Below, one piece after another: positions 38,829-47,963 of a DNA stretch of 64,000 nucleotides. Position 1 is the first letter of the stretch, and each line of letters begins with the position of its first letter. Both the position numbers and the translations under genes were made by a program. Location of the stretch: the NCBI GenBank assembly GCA_024684375.1, contig JAIKWZ010000006.1:62001-126000 (forward strand), given 5' to 3'. The notes under the pieces were generated by a model. It was not told the DNA's origin, made no database searches, and saw only the letters and a program-made list of their open reading frames with translations. The DNA is from Clostridiales bacterium (GTDB taxonomy: Bacteria; Bacillota; Clostridia; Christensenellales; Aristaeellaceae).

Positions 38829-40403
38829 ATGAAGAAAGTGCTTTCCTTTATCCTCGTCTTTGCGCTTGCGCTTACCATGGGCATCATGTCCACTGCGGAA
38901 AACAAAGACAGGATAACCATCTCCGTCCTTGGCGTCGACTGGGGCTACGGTCCTTCTTCCGACAGCGCCATGGAGCGTTATTGGGAAGATCTGTTCGACG
39001 TCAATATGGAAATCGAATGGGTCAACTATAACGACTACAACGAGAAGGTTAACGCCATGATCGTTGCCGGCACCCAGCCCGACGTTATCCAGGTCAACAA
39101 GAATGATGGTGCTTATTACTATCCCATTTTCACCAAGGCCATTGACAACGGTCAGTTCCTGGATCTGACTCCCTACCTGTTCGGTGAGGGTGGCCTTGCC
39201 ACGACCAACGCAGTGTTCAAAGGCTGGAGCCAGAGCATGTGGGATCAGGCCACCTACAATGGCGGCATCTACATCCTGCCCCGCTCCAAGGCTGAGATCG
39301 CTCAGCAGAGCGGCATCACCGTGCGCCGCGACCTGATGAAGAAGTATGGCTTTGAAGATGAGCCCACCACCATGGAAGAGCTTAAGGAATGGCTCATCCA
39401 GCTGTCCAACGCTGCCACCGAAGGCGAAGGCGAGAAGATCTATGCTCTCGATTTCTACGGCGATCTTATCAACAACGCCCGCACCACCGCTTTCGCCGTA
39501 GCATTTACTGGCCAGATGGATTGGGGCTACGATGAGGACGGTAATTTCGAGTTCATCTGCTTCGATAAGAACTACATCAACTTCCTGAACTGGATGAAGG
39601 ATCTTTATGATGCCGGCGTGCTGGATCCCGAGTTCGCGCTCTCCAACTCCGACACCTCCAAGTGGAAGGGCGGCCGCTCCGTGGCTTACCTGACTGCCTG
39701 GTATAACTGGAACCAGTCTGCTGACCGTGTGACCAACAGGATCTTCGATAAGGTTTGCCCCGACACATATGAAGCCTGGTGCATCATGCCCGTCGAGGGA
39801 GACAACGGTATCGTTATCGCTGCCAACTCCTCCGATATCGACAGCTGCATAGCTATCTCCTCCAAAGTAGCCGAGGACGAAGCCAAGCTCAACAAGATCT
39901 TCCAGGTGTTCTGCGCTACCGAAGAAGAATATCCGGGCTACAACCTGGTCATGTCTGACGGTGTAGAAGGCATCCACTACGCGGTGCTTGAGGACGGATC
40001 CCTGGACAAGAAAGGTCCCGACAACGTATATGGACAGGCCAGGACCGAAGGTTATGTTGGTGCCTGGAACCAGATCTTCCTGAAGACCGACGCAGACCAG
40101 ATCACCTCCAAATTCATGCGTTCCGGCGCACAGAGAGCTTCTGACGAGGCCATCCAGAGGGCTCGCGACATACGTGCGGTGCTCGCCGCTTACCTTGATG
40201 AGACCGGTCTGGGCTTCTCCAACCAGAACAAGTTCTCCACTACCTACAACAATACCTGGGCAAACATCGTGTCCGACACCAACGCGAACATCACCAAGTA
40301 TATCATGGGTGAGATCAGCGCTGAGGAATGGGCCGCGTTTGTTGACAGCATCGTGAATGGTGCTGACTACCAGGCCATTATCGCGGAATACGCCGCTAAC
40401 TAA
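38829..40403 (+). CDS. Extracellular sugar-binding protein of ABC transporter (no lipobox Cys)
   Basis: Signal peptide MKKVLSFILVFALALTMGIMSTA; GTQPDVIQVN SBP pattern; follows two permeases. Confidence 0.9.
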   Translation: MKKVLSFILVFALALTMGIMSTAENKDRITISVLGVDWGYGPSSDSAMERYWEDLFDVNMEIEWVNYNDYNEKVNAMIVAGTQPDVIQVNKNDGAYYYPIFTKAIDNGQFLDLTPYLFGEGGLATTNAVFKGWSQSMWDQATYNGGIYILPRSKAEIAQQSGITVRRDLMKKYGFEDEPTTMEELKEWLIQLSNAATEGEGEKIYALDFYGDLINNARTTAFAVAFTGQMDWGYDEDGNFEFICFDKNYINFLNWMKDLYDAGVLDPEFALSNSDTSKWKGGRSVAYLTAWYNWNQSADRVTNRIFDKVCPDTYEAWCIMPVEGDNGIVIAANSSDIDSCIAISSKVAEDEAKLNKIFQVFCATEEEYPGYNLVMSDGVEGIHYAVLEDGSLDKKGPDNVYGQARTEGYVGAWNQIFLKTDADQITSKFMRSGAQRASDEAIQRARDIRAVLAAYLDETGLGFSNQNKFSTTYNNTWANIVSDTNANITKYIMGEISAEEWAAFVDSIVNGADYQAIIAEYAAN

Positions 40404-40420
40404 TTCTTTTGACCGAATCA

Positions 40421-40447
40421 GGCGGGGGTTCTCCCCCGCCTTTTCCT
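40421..40447 (+). terminator. Intrinsic terminator/attenuator after SBP gene
   Basis: GGCGGGGG-TTCT-CCCCCGCC followed by TTTTCCTT. Confidence 0.85.
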
Positions 40448-40460
40448 TAGGAGGAAGGAT

Positions 40461-41798
40461 ATGCCGGTAATACTTCCAAAAGAGCTTACAGGCGCTGAGC
40501 TTCAGTCTATGCTCAAGAGCAACGTGAATTTCAAAAGTCTTGGCGGGATGCGCGTAGAAGGGCTTAAACTCAGCGAAGAAGACATCAAATGGTGGCGTGA
40601 CGCTAAAATCGGAATGTTCATCCACTGGGGTCTGTACTCTTTGCTAGGGCAGGGCGAATGGGTCCGTTACAACGAAAAGCTGCCCTATTGCTCCTACGAA
40701 AGCCTGAAAAACGAATTCGATCCCGTTGATTTTTCAACCGACAGTTGGATGGATATCGCGCGTTCATTGGGCGCGAATTACTGCGTTATGGTGACCCGGC
40801 ACCACGATGGCTTTTCACTTTGGGACAGCCCTGCCAGCTACAGAGGATTTACCTCCGTCAATTCGGCTGCAAAAAGGGATTTTGTCAAAGAGTTCACTCG
40901 ATCTTGCCGTAAATACAGCATGAAATGCGGGTATTATTATTCTCCGATGGACTGGCGCTTTCCGGGGTATTTCGATCCAGTAGGTCTTAGCGGGAATGCC
41001 GAACTTATGAAACGTCAATGCTACGGTCAGGTCGAAGAGCTTATGACACAGTATGGCGTTCCGGATATATTATGGTATGACGGAGGGTGGCTGGCGCACA
41101 AGGGCTCCGACACCTCCAGCGCCTGGTTCTGGGAGCCGGATAAACTGAACAAAATGGTCAGAAGCCACGCTCCAAAGATCGTGATCAATCCGCGTTCCGG
41201 TTGGGAAGGAGATTTTTACTGCGACGAAGGCTCTTCCGTCATTTCAGGAGGCATCATCACTGTCCCGTGGGAGAAAAATCTGTGCTTGTGCTCCGGAGCC
41301 AGCTGGGGTTGGATGGAGAATGACCCTGTTCAGGAACTTGACTGGCTGATCAGAATGCTGGTCAACGTGATCGGAAGGGACGGAAACATACTTTGGAATA
41401 TCGCACCGGATAAAAACGGCAGATTATCAGAAAATGTGAAAAACAGGATAAAGGAATTCGGCGACTGGATCAGGCAACATAGAGAAGCAATCTATGGTAC
41501 AAGAGGCGGACCTATTGAACCTGTGGATGACGTCTTTGTTACTACATTCAGAGAAAACGATGTATTCCTGTTTGTATTGGACAAGGTCCGCTTTTCAAAA
41601 AATGTCGTTTCAGGCCTGCCCGGAAATGTGCTTTCAGTTACAACGCTCGACGGTAAACCGCTTGCTTATACAAGTGGCGAAGGAATAAAAATTGATCTTC
41701 AGCATTTGCCTGACGATGTAGTTCCTGTGATCCGCATTTCTTTGGACGCAGAGATCAAGCCGGTATCATCACAGGTGTATTTTACTGCCAGACAATAG
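40461..41798 (+). CDS. GH29 alpha-L-fucosidase family protein (copy 2)
   Basis: WWRDAKIGMFIHWGLYS, VTRHHDGFSLWDS, VPDILWYDGGW, GRDGNILWNIAPDKNG. Confidence 0.93.
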   Translation: MPVILPKELTGAELQSMLKSNVNFKSLGGMRVEGLKLSEEDIKWWRDAKIGMFIHWGLYSLLGQGEWVRYNEKLPYCSYESLKNEFDPVDFSTDSWMDIARSLGANYCVMVTRHHDGFSLWDSPASYRGFTSVNSAAKRDFVKEFTRSCRKYSMKCGYYYSPMDWRFPGYFDPVGLSGNAELMKRQCYGQVEELMTQYGVPDILWYDGGWLAHKGSDTSSAWFWEPDKLNKMVRSHAPKIVINPRSGWEGDFYCDEGSSVISGGIITVPWEKNLCLCSGASWGWMENDPVQELDWLIRMLVNVIGRDGNILWNIAPDKNGRLSENVKNRIKEFGDWIRQHREAIYGTRGGPIEPVDDVFVTTFRENDVFLFVLDKVRFSKNVVSGLPGNVLSVTTLDGKPLAYTSGEGIKIDLQHLPDDVVPVIRISLDAEIKPVSSQVYFTARQ

Positions 41799-41803
41799 AA
41801 AAA

Positions 41804-41828
41804 CGCCGCCTATACCGGCGGCGCTTTT
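41804..41828. terminator. Bidirectional intrinsic terminator between convergent genes
   Basis: CGCCGCC-TATACC-GGCGGCG flanked by AAAA and TTTT. Confidence 0.85.
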
Positions 41829-41837
41829 CTATCTTGT

Positions 41838-42128
41838 TCAAAACCTGTCGGCGCGGTTTGCGTTAAAACACTCGCGGCAGAATACAGGCCTGTCGCCTCT
41901 GGGCTGAAAAGGCACCTGTGTTGGACGCCCGCAGCCCGAGCATATCACGTCGAACAGCTGGCGCTCAGCACGGGGAGCACCACTGTTAGCCTTGCGGGCC
42001 GCACGGCACGCAGGGCATCTGCCCGGTTCGTTTTGGAAGCCCTTGTCGGCATAAAACTGCTGCTCACTGGCTGAAAAAAGGAATTCCTTGCCGCACTCAC
42101 GGCAAACGAGGGTCTTGTCTTCGAACAT
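41838..42128 (-). CDS. Double zinc-ribbon (CxxC) small protein
   Basis: CRECGKEF...CPACRAARK and CSGCGRPTQVPF...CRECF; start re-placed to 42128 (MFEDKTLVCREC). Confidence 0.75.
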   Translation of the reverse strand: MFEDKTLVCRECGKEFLFSASEQQFYADKGFQNEPGRCPACRAARKANSGAPRAERQLFDVICSGCGRPTQVPFQPRGDRPVFCRECFNANRADRF

Positions 42129-42328
42129 AATTATTTCCTCCTCTGATCCGTCCCGATGTTGTTGTATACCATGTCGGTTCGCTGCTTGCATCGGGAAAAC
42201 CAATGGGAGGCACTCGCGCGTACAGTATTCATCAATCCGGGTGCTAATATTATATCACCAATTATAGTGCTTAACAGCTTTGCGACGTTATTTAGACGTT
42301 ATTTTACAGGAAATGAAACAAATTCGCG

Positions 42329-43279
42329 TCATGCAATCAGTCCCAGATGTGCCAGTGCAAAGGTAAACGCAAAAATGGTAAACAGTGATACCACTGTGGT
42401 CGTAAACACGATCTGACCCGCCAGCTCTCCGTCTCCGCCCATATTGACTGCCATAGGATAAGACGCAACCGCAACAGGAGTACCGAAGATCACAAGCATC
42501 ATATACAATTCAGCATCCTTAAGCCCGATCAGGTATCCAGCCACCAGCATAATAAGCGGAATCATGACAAGTCTCAAGGCGTTCACGCTAAGTATCGCGT
42601 TCCGATTTTTTCCAAACGCCTTGAATTTCAGTGTGCCGCCCAACGTTATCATGCTTATCGGAGTCACCAGATTTCCCAGCGCGTTCACGGGGATATCCAG
42701 GAACTTGGGCAGTTTTATTCCCAGAGCAAAAAAGATAAGCCCGGCGATGCAGCCCTGCATAAGCGGATTCTTTGCCAGATTAAGAAATATCCTGCCGATC
42801 CTGATGCCTTTACTCTGTTCATTATAGCTTTCAAGTATAATAACTGCCGCGATGTTGAACAGGCTTACGACTATCAATGTCATAAAGCCTGTTATTGCCG
42901 CCCTCTCTTCGCCGAATACATGCGTGACAAGCGGAATACCGTAAAGAATAAAGTTGCCCCTGAACAGCGCCTGAATTATCACGCCCCGTCTGTTGTTGAG
43001 CTTTGACACTCTTGGAACAGCAATAAGCAGCAGTGCTATCAACACAAGTATGCCCACGACAGATGCAATGATCAGTTTAACCGTCGGTATACTTTCAACG
43101 GTAGCAGTATAAACATTTTTAAACATCAGGACTGAGAAAAGCAACTTAAACACGAAGCGATTAAGTTTGTCCATAAATGCTTCATCGGTCAGCCTGGCTC
43201 TTACAGCAAAATAGCCAACGCCAAGATATATCACAAACGGAAATACCGCATTAAACGCGACGGAAAAGCTCTCTAACAT
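42329..43279 (-). CDS. AEC family transporter (auxin efflux carrier-like)
   Basis: About 10 TM segments; LGYFAVRARL, MITLGGTL..., YPMAVNMGGDGELAGQIVFTTTVVSLFTIFAF. Confidence 0.88.
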   Translation of the reverse strand: MLESFSVAFNAVFPFVIYLGVGYFAVRARLTDEAFMDKLNRFVFKLLFSVLMFKNVYTATVESIPTVKLIIASVVGILVLIALLLIAVPRVSKLNNRRGVIIQALFRGNFILYGIPLVTHVFGEERAAITGFMTLIVVSLFNIAAVIILESYNEQSKGIRIGRIFLNLAKNPLMQGCIAGLIFFALGIKLPKFLDIPVNALGNLVTPISMITLGGTLKFKAFGKNRNAILSVNALRLVMIPLIMLVAGYLIGLKDAELYMMLVIFGTPVAVASYPMAVNMGGDGELAGQIVFTTTVVSLFTIFAFTFALAHLGLIA

Positions 43280-43383
43280 GCATCTCCTCCAAACCGTTGA
43301 AAGAAACGGTCGACAGCTAGATTATACCGTATCCACGCCATAAAAACGATTGAATTTGGGTTAAACCTGCTTATCACTATAAG

Positions 43384-43413
43384 AAAAGCTCCGTCCCATA
43401 TAAAGGACGGAGC
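43384..43413 (-). terminator. Intrinsic terminator of hydrogenase operon
   Basis: Minus strand GCTCCGTCC-loop-GGACGGAGC followed by TTTT. Confidence 0.8.
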
Positions 43414-43429
43414 CAGGAATGAGCACCTA

Positions 43430-45202
43430 TCAGTCGTTATAAACCTTGCGGGCAGTATAATGAGTGTGCAGCAGCTCATGCGCCTTATGGCTGTTGGGCT
43501 TGCCAAAGTACTCGTCATACAGCTTATTGATCGCGGGAAGCTCGTGAGACTTGCGGATGGGCTTTGCGGCGTCTTCGTCATACAGAGCCTTGGCGCGCAG
43601 CGCCTTAACGTCGATCTCAAGCCGCTTTTCGGGAGAGACCAGAGGCTGACCGCCGCCGTTGATGCAGCCGCCGGGGCAGCCCATGACTTCGATAAATGTG
43701 TAGCTCTTTTCGCCGCTCTTTACTGCATCGAGCAGCCTGGACGCAGCGCCGGTGGAATGAGCCACAGCCACCTTGACTTCCAGCCCGTTCAGGTTGTAGC
43801 TGGCTTCCTTTACGCCTTCGAAGCCGCGTACATCCACGAACTCCAGCTTCTGGAGTTTTTCGCCGGTGATGACTTCATAGGCAGTCCTCAGTGCCGCTTC
43901 CATAACGCCGCCGGTCACACCGAAGATGACCGCCGCGCCGGTGGATTCGCCAAGCATATCGTCGAAGTCCTCATCGGGCAGCTGCTCAAAGCGGATGCCG
44001 CAAACCTTGATCATCCTTGCCAGCTCGCGGGTAGTAATAACGATATCCACATCCGCCATGCCGTCGTGACCCATTTCCGGACGTTTGCACTCGAACTTCT
44101 TTGCTGTGCAGGGCATAACGCTGACAACTACGATCTTGTGAGGATCGATGCCTTCCTTCTCGGCGAAGTAGGACTTGATCACGGCGCCTTCCATCTCATG
44201 AGGAGACTTGCAGGAAGACAGGTTCGGTATGAACTCGGGATAATAGGTCTCGCAGAACTTGATCCAGCCGGGAGAACAGGAAGTGATCATGGGCAGCACG
44301 CCGCCCTCCTTGACTCTGGCGACCAGCTCGTTAGCCTCTTCCATGATGGTAAGGTCAGCAGCATAGTCAGTGTCAAACACTTTGTCAAAGCCCATACGGC
44401 GCAGCGCAGCGGCCATTTTTCCGGTCACGGAAGTACCCATGGGAATGCCGAACTCTTCGCCCAGAGCGGCTCTGACTGCGGGAGCAGTCTGCACGACCAC
44501 GTACTTGTCGGGGTCGGCAAGAGCTGCAAAGACCTCTTTGGTGTCGTCCTTTTCTGTAAGTGCTGCGGTAGGACATACATTGATGCACTGTCCGCAGTTG
44601 ATACAGCCGGTCTCGGCAAGACCCATATCCCAGGCGGGAAGTATCTGAGTCTTGAAACCGCGCATGGTCGGGCCGATAACGCCCACATGCTGAACCTTTT
44701 CGCAAACCGCTTCGCATCTGCGGCACAGAACGCACTTTGCGTTGTTGCGCACGATAGACAGGGAGGAATTGTCGACCTTGGTCTCGGTCATGGGGCCGGC
44801 AAAACGGTTTTCGTCCTCGACGCCATACTCACGGCACAGAGCCTGCAGTTCACAGGTAGTGCTTCTTACGCAGCTCAAGCATTTCTTGTCGTGGTTGGAA
44901 AGCAGCAGCTCCAGGTTGACCCTGCGCGCCCTGCGGATGGCGGGAGTGTTGGTCTTTACTTCTGCGTATTCGCCGGTCTCTCTGTTTCTGGGCAGAGAAT
45001 CAACGGGATACACACAAGCAGCCTGAAGCGCCCTTCCGCCCGCTTCCACTACGCACATACGGCAAGCGCCGATCTCGTTTATGTCCTTCATGTAGCACAG
45101 GGTGGGAATGCGGATCCCCGCCTGCCTGGCTGCCTCAAGGATGGTAGTCCCCGCCGGCACGGTCACCGGAACGCCATCTATCTTAAAAGAAATCATATTC
45201 AT
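43430..45202 (-). CDS. hydA: NADH-dependent [FeFe] hydrogenase catalytic subunit (HydA, group A-type)
   Basis: N-terminal 2Fe-2S domain, GCINCGQCINVCPT ferredoxin domain, H-cluster motifs TSCSPGWIKFCE, MPCTAKKFE, EVMGCPGGCINGGGQP. Confidence 0.95.
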   Translation of the reverse strand: MNMISFKIDGVPVTVPAGTTILEAARQAGIRIPTLCYMKDINEIGACRMCVVEAGGRALQAACVYPVDSLPRNRETGEYAEVKTNTPAIRRARRVNLELLLSNHDKKCLSCVRSTTCELQALCREYGVEDENRFAGPMTETKVDNSSLSIVRNNAKCVLCRRCEAVCEKVQHVGVIGPTMRGFKTQILPAWDMGLAETGCINCGQCINVCPTAALTEKDDTKEVFAALADPDKYVVVQTAPAVRAALGEEFGIPMGTSVTGKMAAALRRMGFDKVFDTDYAADLTIMEEANELVARVKEGGVLPMITSCSPGWIKFCETYYPEFIPNLSSCKSPHEMEGAVIKSYFAEKEGIDPHKIVVVSVMPCTAKKFECKRPEMGHDGMADVDIVITTRELARMIKVCGIRFEQLPDEDFDDMLGESTGAAVIFGVTGGVMEAALRTAYEVITGEKLQKLEFVDVRGFEGVKEASYNLNGLEVKVAVAHSTGAASRLLDAVKSGEKSYTFIEVMGCPGGCINGGGQPLVSPEKRLEIDVKALRAKALYDEDAAKPIRKSHELPAINKLYDEYFGKPNSHKAHELLHTHYTARKVYND

Positions 45203-45220
45203 CAGGCTTCCTCCCCTAAC

Positions 45221-47011
45221 TTACTTTTTGGAGATCGCGCCGAACTTGCACTTTTCCATGCAAGTGCCGCACTTGATGCACTTCGACTGATCGATCGTGT
45301 GAGGCTGCTTGACCGTGCCGCTTATGCAGCCCACGGGGCAGTTACGGGCGCACAGGGTGCAGCCCTTGCACTTCTCAGGATCAATGACATAGCGCATAAG
45401 GTTTTTGCAGACGCCAGCCGGGCAGCGCTTCTCGTAGATGTGCGCCTCGTACTCGTTCCTGAACTGCTTGATGGTTGAAAGCACAGGGTTGGGAGCAGTC
45501 TGACCAAGACCGCACAGGGCGCTGGCTTTGATGCTCTGAGCCAGGTCCTCAAGGCGCTCGATGTCGCCGTCTTCGCCCTTGCCGTCGCAGATCCGATTCA
45601 GGATGTCAAGCATTCTGCGGGTGCCCACACGGCAGGGAGTGCACTTGCCGCAGCTCTCGTCCACGGTAAAGTCCAGGAAGAAGCGGGCGATGTCGACCAT
45701 GCAATTGTCTTCGTCCATGACGATCATACCGCCCGAACCCATCATGCTGCCGGCAGCGATCAGGTTGTCGTAGTCGATAGGAGTATCCAGCATGGAGGCA
45801 GGCAGACAGCCTCCGGAAGGACCGCCGGTCTGAACGGCTTTGAAAGCCTTGCCGTTGGGGCAGCCTCCGCCGATATCGTAAATGATCTCTCTTAACGTGG
45901 TGCCCATGGGGATCTCGACCAGACCGGAGTTATTGATCTTTCCGCCCAGAGCGAATATCTTGGTACCGGTGCTCTTTTCTGTGCCCATGGACTTGAACCA
46001 ATCCGCGCCCTTAAGAATGATCTGCGCGATATTGGCGTAGGTCTCAACGTTGTTGAGGATAGAGGGTTTCTGGAACAGACCCTTTACAGCCGGGAACGGA
46101 GGACGGGGTCTGGGCTCGCCGCGCTTGCCTTCGATGGAGTTCATAAGTGCGGTTTCCTCGCCGCAAACGAACGCGCCGGCGCCAAGGCGGATATGGATGT
46201 CGAAATTGAAGTCAGTGCCGAAAATGTGCTCGCCCAGCAGGCCGTATTCCCTGGCCTGGGCAATGGCGATCTCAAGGCGCTTAACAGCAATGGGATACTC
46301 GGCGCGGACGTAGATGTAACCTTCGTCAGACCCGATGCAGTAGCCCGCTATAGCCATTGCTTCCAGCACTGCATGGGGGTCGCCTTCCAGTACGCTTCTG
46401 TCCATGAACGCGCCGGGGTCGCCCTCGTCAGCGTTGCAGCAAACATATTTTTTCCCGGTGGAACCCATGGCGAACTTCCATTTGAGTCCGGTGGGGAAAC
46501 CGGCGCCGCCTCTGCCCCTTAAACCGGAAGCGAGGATCTCCTGCTGCACCTGCTCGCGGGTCATCTCGGTCAGCACCTTGGCTAGCGCCTTATATCCGTC
46601 AAAAGCGATATACTCGTCGATGTTCTCTGGATCGATAACGCCGCAGTTCCTCAGAACAACACGCTTTTGCTTCTGATAGAAATTGATCTCGTCCAAGGGT
46701 TTGAGTTCCTGGCTCTTGGCCTCGTCCTTATAAAGCAGACGGGTAACTACGCGGCCTTTGATAAGATGCTCGGAAACGATCTCGTCGATATCCTCGAGCT
46801 TAACATGGCTGTAAAATGCGCCCTCAGGGTAGATGATGACCACGGGGCCCGCAGCGCACAGACCGAAGCAACCGGTCCTTACCAGCTTGACCTCTTTGTC
46901 AAGCCCGTTAGAGGCAAGCAGCTCCTCGAAACGCTCGTAAAGCTTCATAGAGCCGGAGGACGAACAGCCCGTGCCTCCGCAAACCAGTATAGTGGAACGG
47001 AAAAGCTCCAT
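45221..47011 (-). CDS. hydB: NuoF-like subunit (HydB), FMN/NADH and Fe-S binding
   Basis: GLRGRGGAGFPTGLKWKFA, CNADEGDPGAFMDRS, ESCGKCTPCRVGTRRML, C-terminal CKGCTLCARNCPVGCISG and CIKCGTCMEKCKFGAI. Confidence 0.95.
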   Translation of the reverse strand: MELFRSTILVCGGTGCSSSGSMKLYERFEELLASNGLDKEVKLVRTGCFGLCAAGPVVIIYPEGAFYSHVKLEDIDEIVSEHLIKGRVVTRLLYKDEAKSQELKPLDEINFYQKQKRVVLRNCGVIDPENIDEYIAFDGYKALAKVLTEMTREQVQQEILASGLRGRGGAGFPTGLKWKFAMGSTGKKYVCCNADEGDPGAFMDRSVLEGDPHAVLEAMAIAGYCIGSDEGYIYVRAEYPIAVKRLEIAIAQAREYGLLGEHIFGTDFNFDIHIRLGAGAFVCGEETALMNSIEGKRGEPRPRPPFPAVKGLFQKPSILNNVETYANIAQIILKGADWFKSMGTEKSTGTKIFALGGKINNSGLVEIPMGTTLREIIYDIGGGCPNGKAFKAVQTGGPSGGCLPASMLDTPIDYDNLIAAGSMMGSGGMIVMDEDNCMVDIARFFLDFTVDESCGKCTPCRVGTRRMLDILNRICDGKGEDGDIERLEDLAQSIKASALCGLGQTAPNPVLSTIKQFRNEYEAHIYEKRCPAGVCKNLMRYVIDPEKCKGCTLCARNCPVGCISGTVKQPHTIDQSKCIKCGTCMEKCKFGAISKK

Positions 47012-47026
47012 ATTGCTTACCTCCTG

Positions 47027-47392
47027 TTATTCAGCGTTGGAAATAGTGTACTCAACTACGGGGTTGCCGTTTACCACATGGTCGTTCACGATCCTGGGAA
47101 CCATTTCCGGCTTGACATGAACGTAGGTAACCTTTTCCTTGCCCGGAGCAAGTATCTCGACGATGGGCTCGTATCGGCACATTCCGATGCATCCGGTTTG
47201 AGCCACGGTGACGTCCATAAGGTTCCTTTTGGCAACTTCATCCACAAAAGCGTTCATTACGGGACGGGCTCCGGCGGCGATACCGCAGGTCGCCATGCCA
47301 ACTACGATACGGGTGCCTTCGCTCTCTCTGCGAAGATTGACCTTGCTTAAGGTGGCCTGACGGATCTTTTCAAGATCAGCTATGGATTTCAT
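47027..47392 (-). CDS. (2Fe-2S) ferredoxin domain-containing protein
   Basis: GMATCGIAAGARPVMNAFVDE, VAQTGCIGMCRYEPIVEI thioredoxin-like [2Fe-2S] Cys pattern. Confidence 0.88.
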   Translation of the reverse strand: MKSIADLEKIRQATLSKVNLRRESEGTRIVVGMATCGIAAGARPVMNAFVDEVAKRNLMDVTVAQTGCIGMCRYEPIVEILAPGKEKVTYVHVKPEMVPRIVNDHVVNGNPVVEYTISNAE

Positions 47393-47405
47393 ATGTTTCC
47401 TCCTG

Positions 47406-47963
47406 TTAAGGCTGATTGGTATTTGCTTCGTCTATTCCTTCGTTTATGTAGTCCCCTATCCAGCTGAGTACCTCCGGCGTGCTTAGGGGCACGTCGCTGC
47501 CCAGCGTTTCCCTGATCTGGCGCGTGTCGAATTCAAACTCGTTTTCATCACGGGAGTAGATAAGCACATAATCGATACCATCTGAGGCCGCTGTAATGAG
47601 GCTTACCATGGTGCCGCTCAGATCGCCCATCGGAGGCAGATCCATATGAGAGGCAGTAAAGCTGAGCCTTAACGACGTGCCTTCTCCGGGAGTGCTTTGA
47701 ATATCGAACTCTCCTCCTGTCATCTCGCACTGCTGCTTGATCATCGGCAGCCCAAGCCCTACTTTTCTGGTGGTACGGGTGGTAGTAAATGGGCTTGTAA
47801 CTCGTTTAAGAAGTTCCTCATCCATACCGCAGCCGTCATCTATGATCTCGATAACAAGCAGATCCTTCTGAGTATCAAGCTTGATTATCACCTGAACCAG
47901 ACGGGCGCCCGCACGAATGGAATTCTGGACCAGATCAAGTATGTAAAGGGACAGCTCGTTCAT
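47406..47963 (-). CDS. HATPase_c (histidine-kinase-like ATPase) domain protein
   Basis: LVQNSIRAGA (N-box), IDDGCGMDEE (G1), KVGLGLPMIKQQCEMTGGEF (G2); no His-phosphoacceptor domain. Confidence 0.88.
   Translation of the reverse strand: MNELSLYILDLVQNSIRAGARLVQVIIKLDTQKDLLVIEIIDDGCGMDEELLKRVTSPFTTTRTTRKVGLGLPMIKQQCEMTGGEFDIQSTPGEGTSLRLSFTASHMDLPPMGDLSGTMVSLITAASDGIDYVLIYSRDENEFEFDTRQIRETLGSDVPLSTPEVLSWIGDYINEGIDEANTNQP

Noticed and set aside
38805-40625. 606-aa minus-strand ORF opposite the sugar-binding protein
   Set aside because: Antisense shadow of a strongly codon-biased gene; no RBS, and composition typical of reverse-complement translation. The plus-strand SBP has signal peptide and family features.
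43460-45478. 672-aa plus-strand ORF opposite hydA
   Set aside because: Antisense to a clear [FeFe] hydrogenase with all H-cluster motifs; codon-bias artefact
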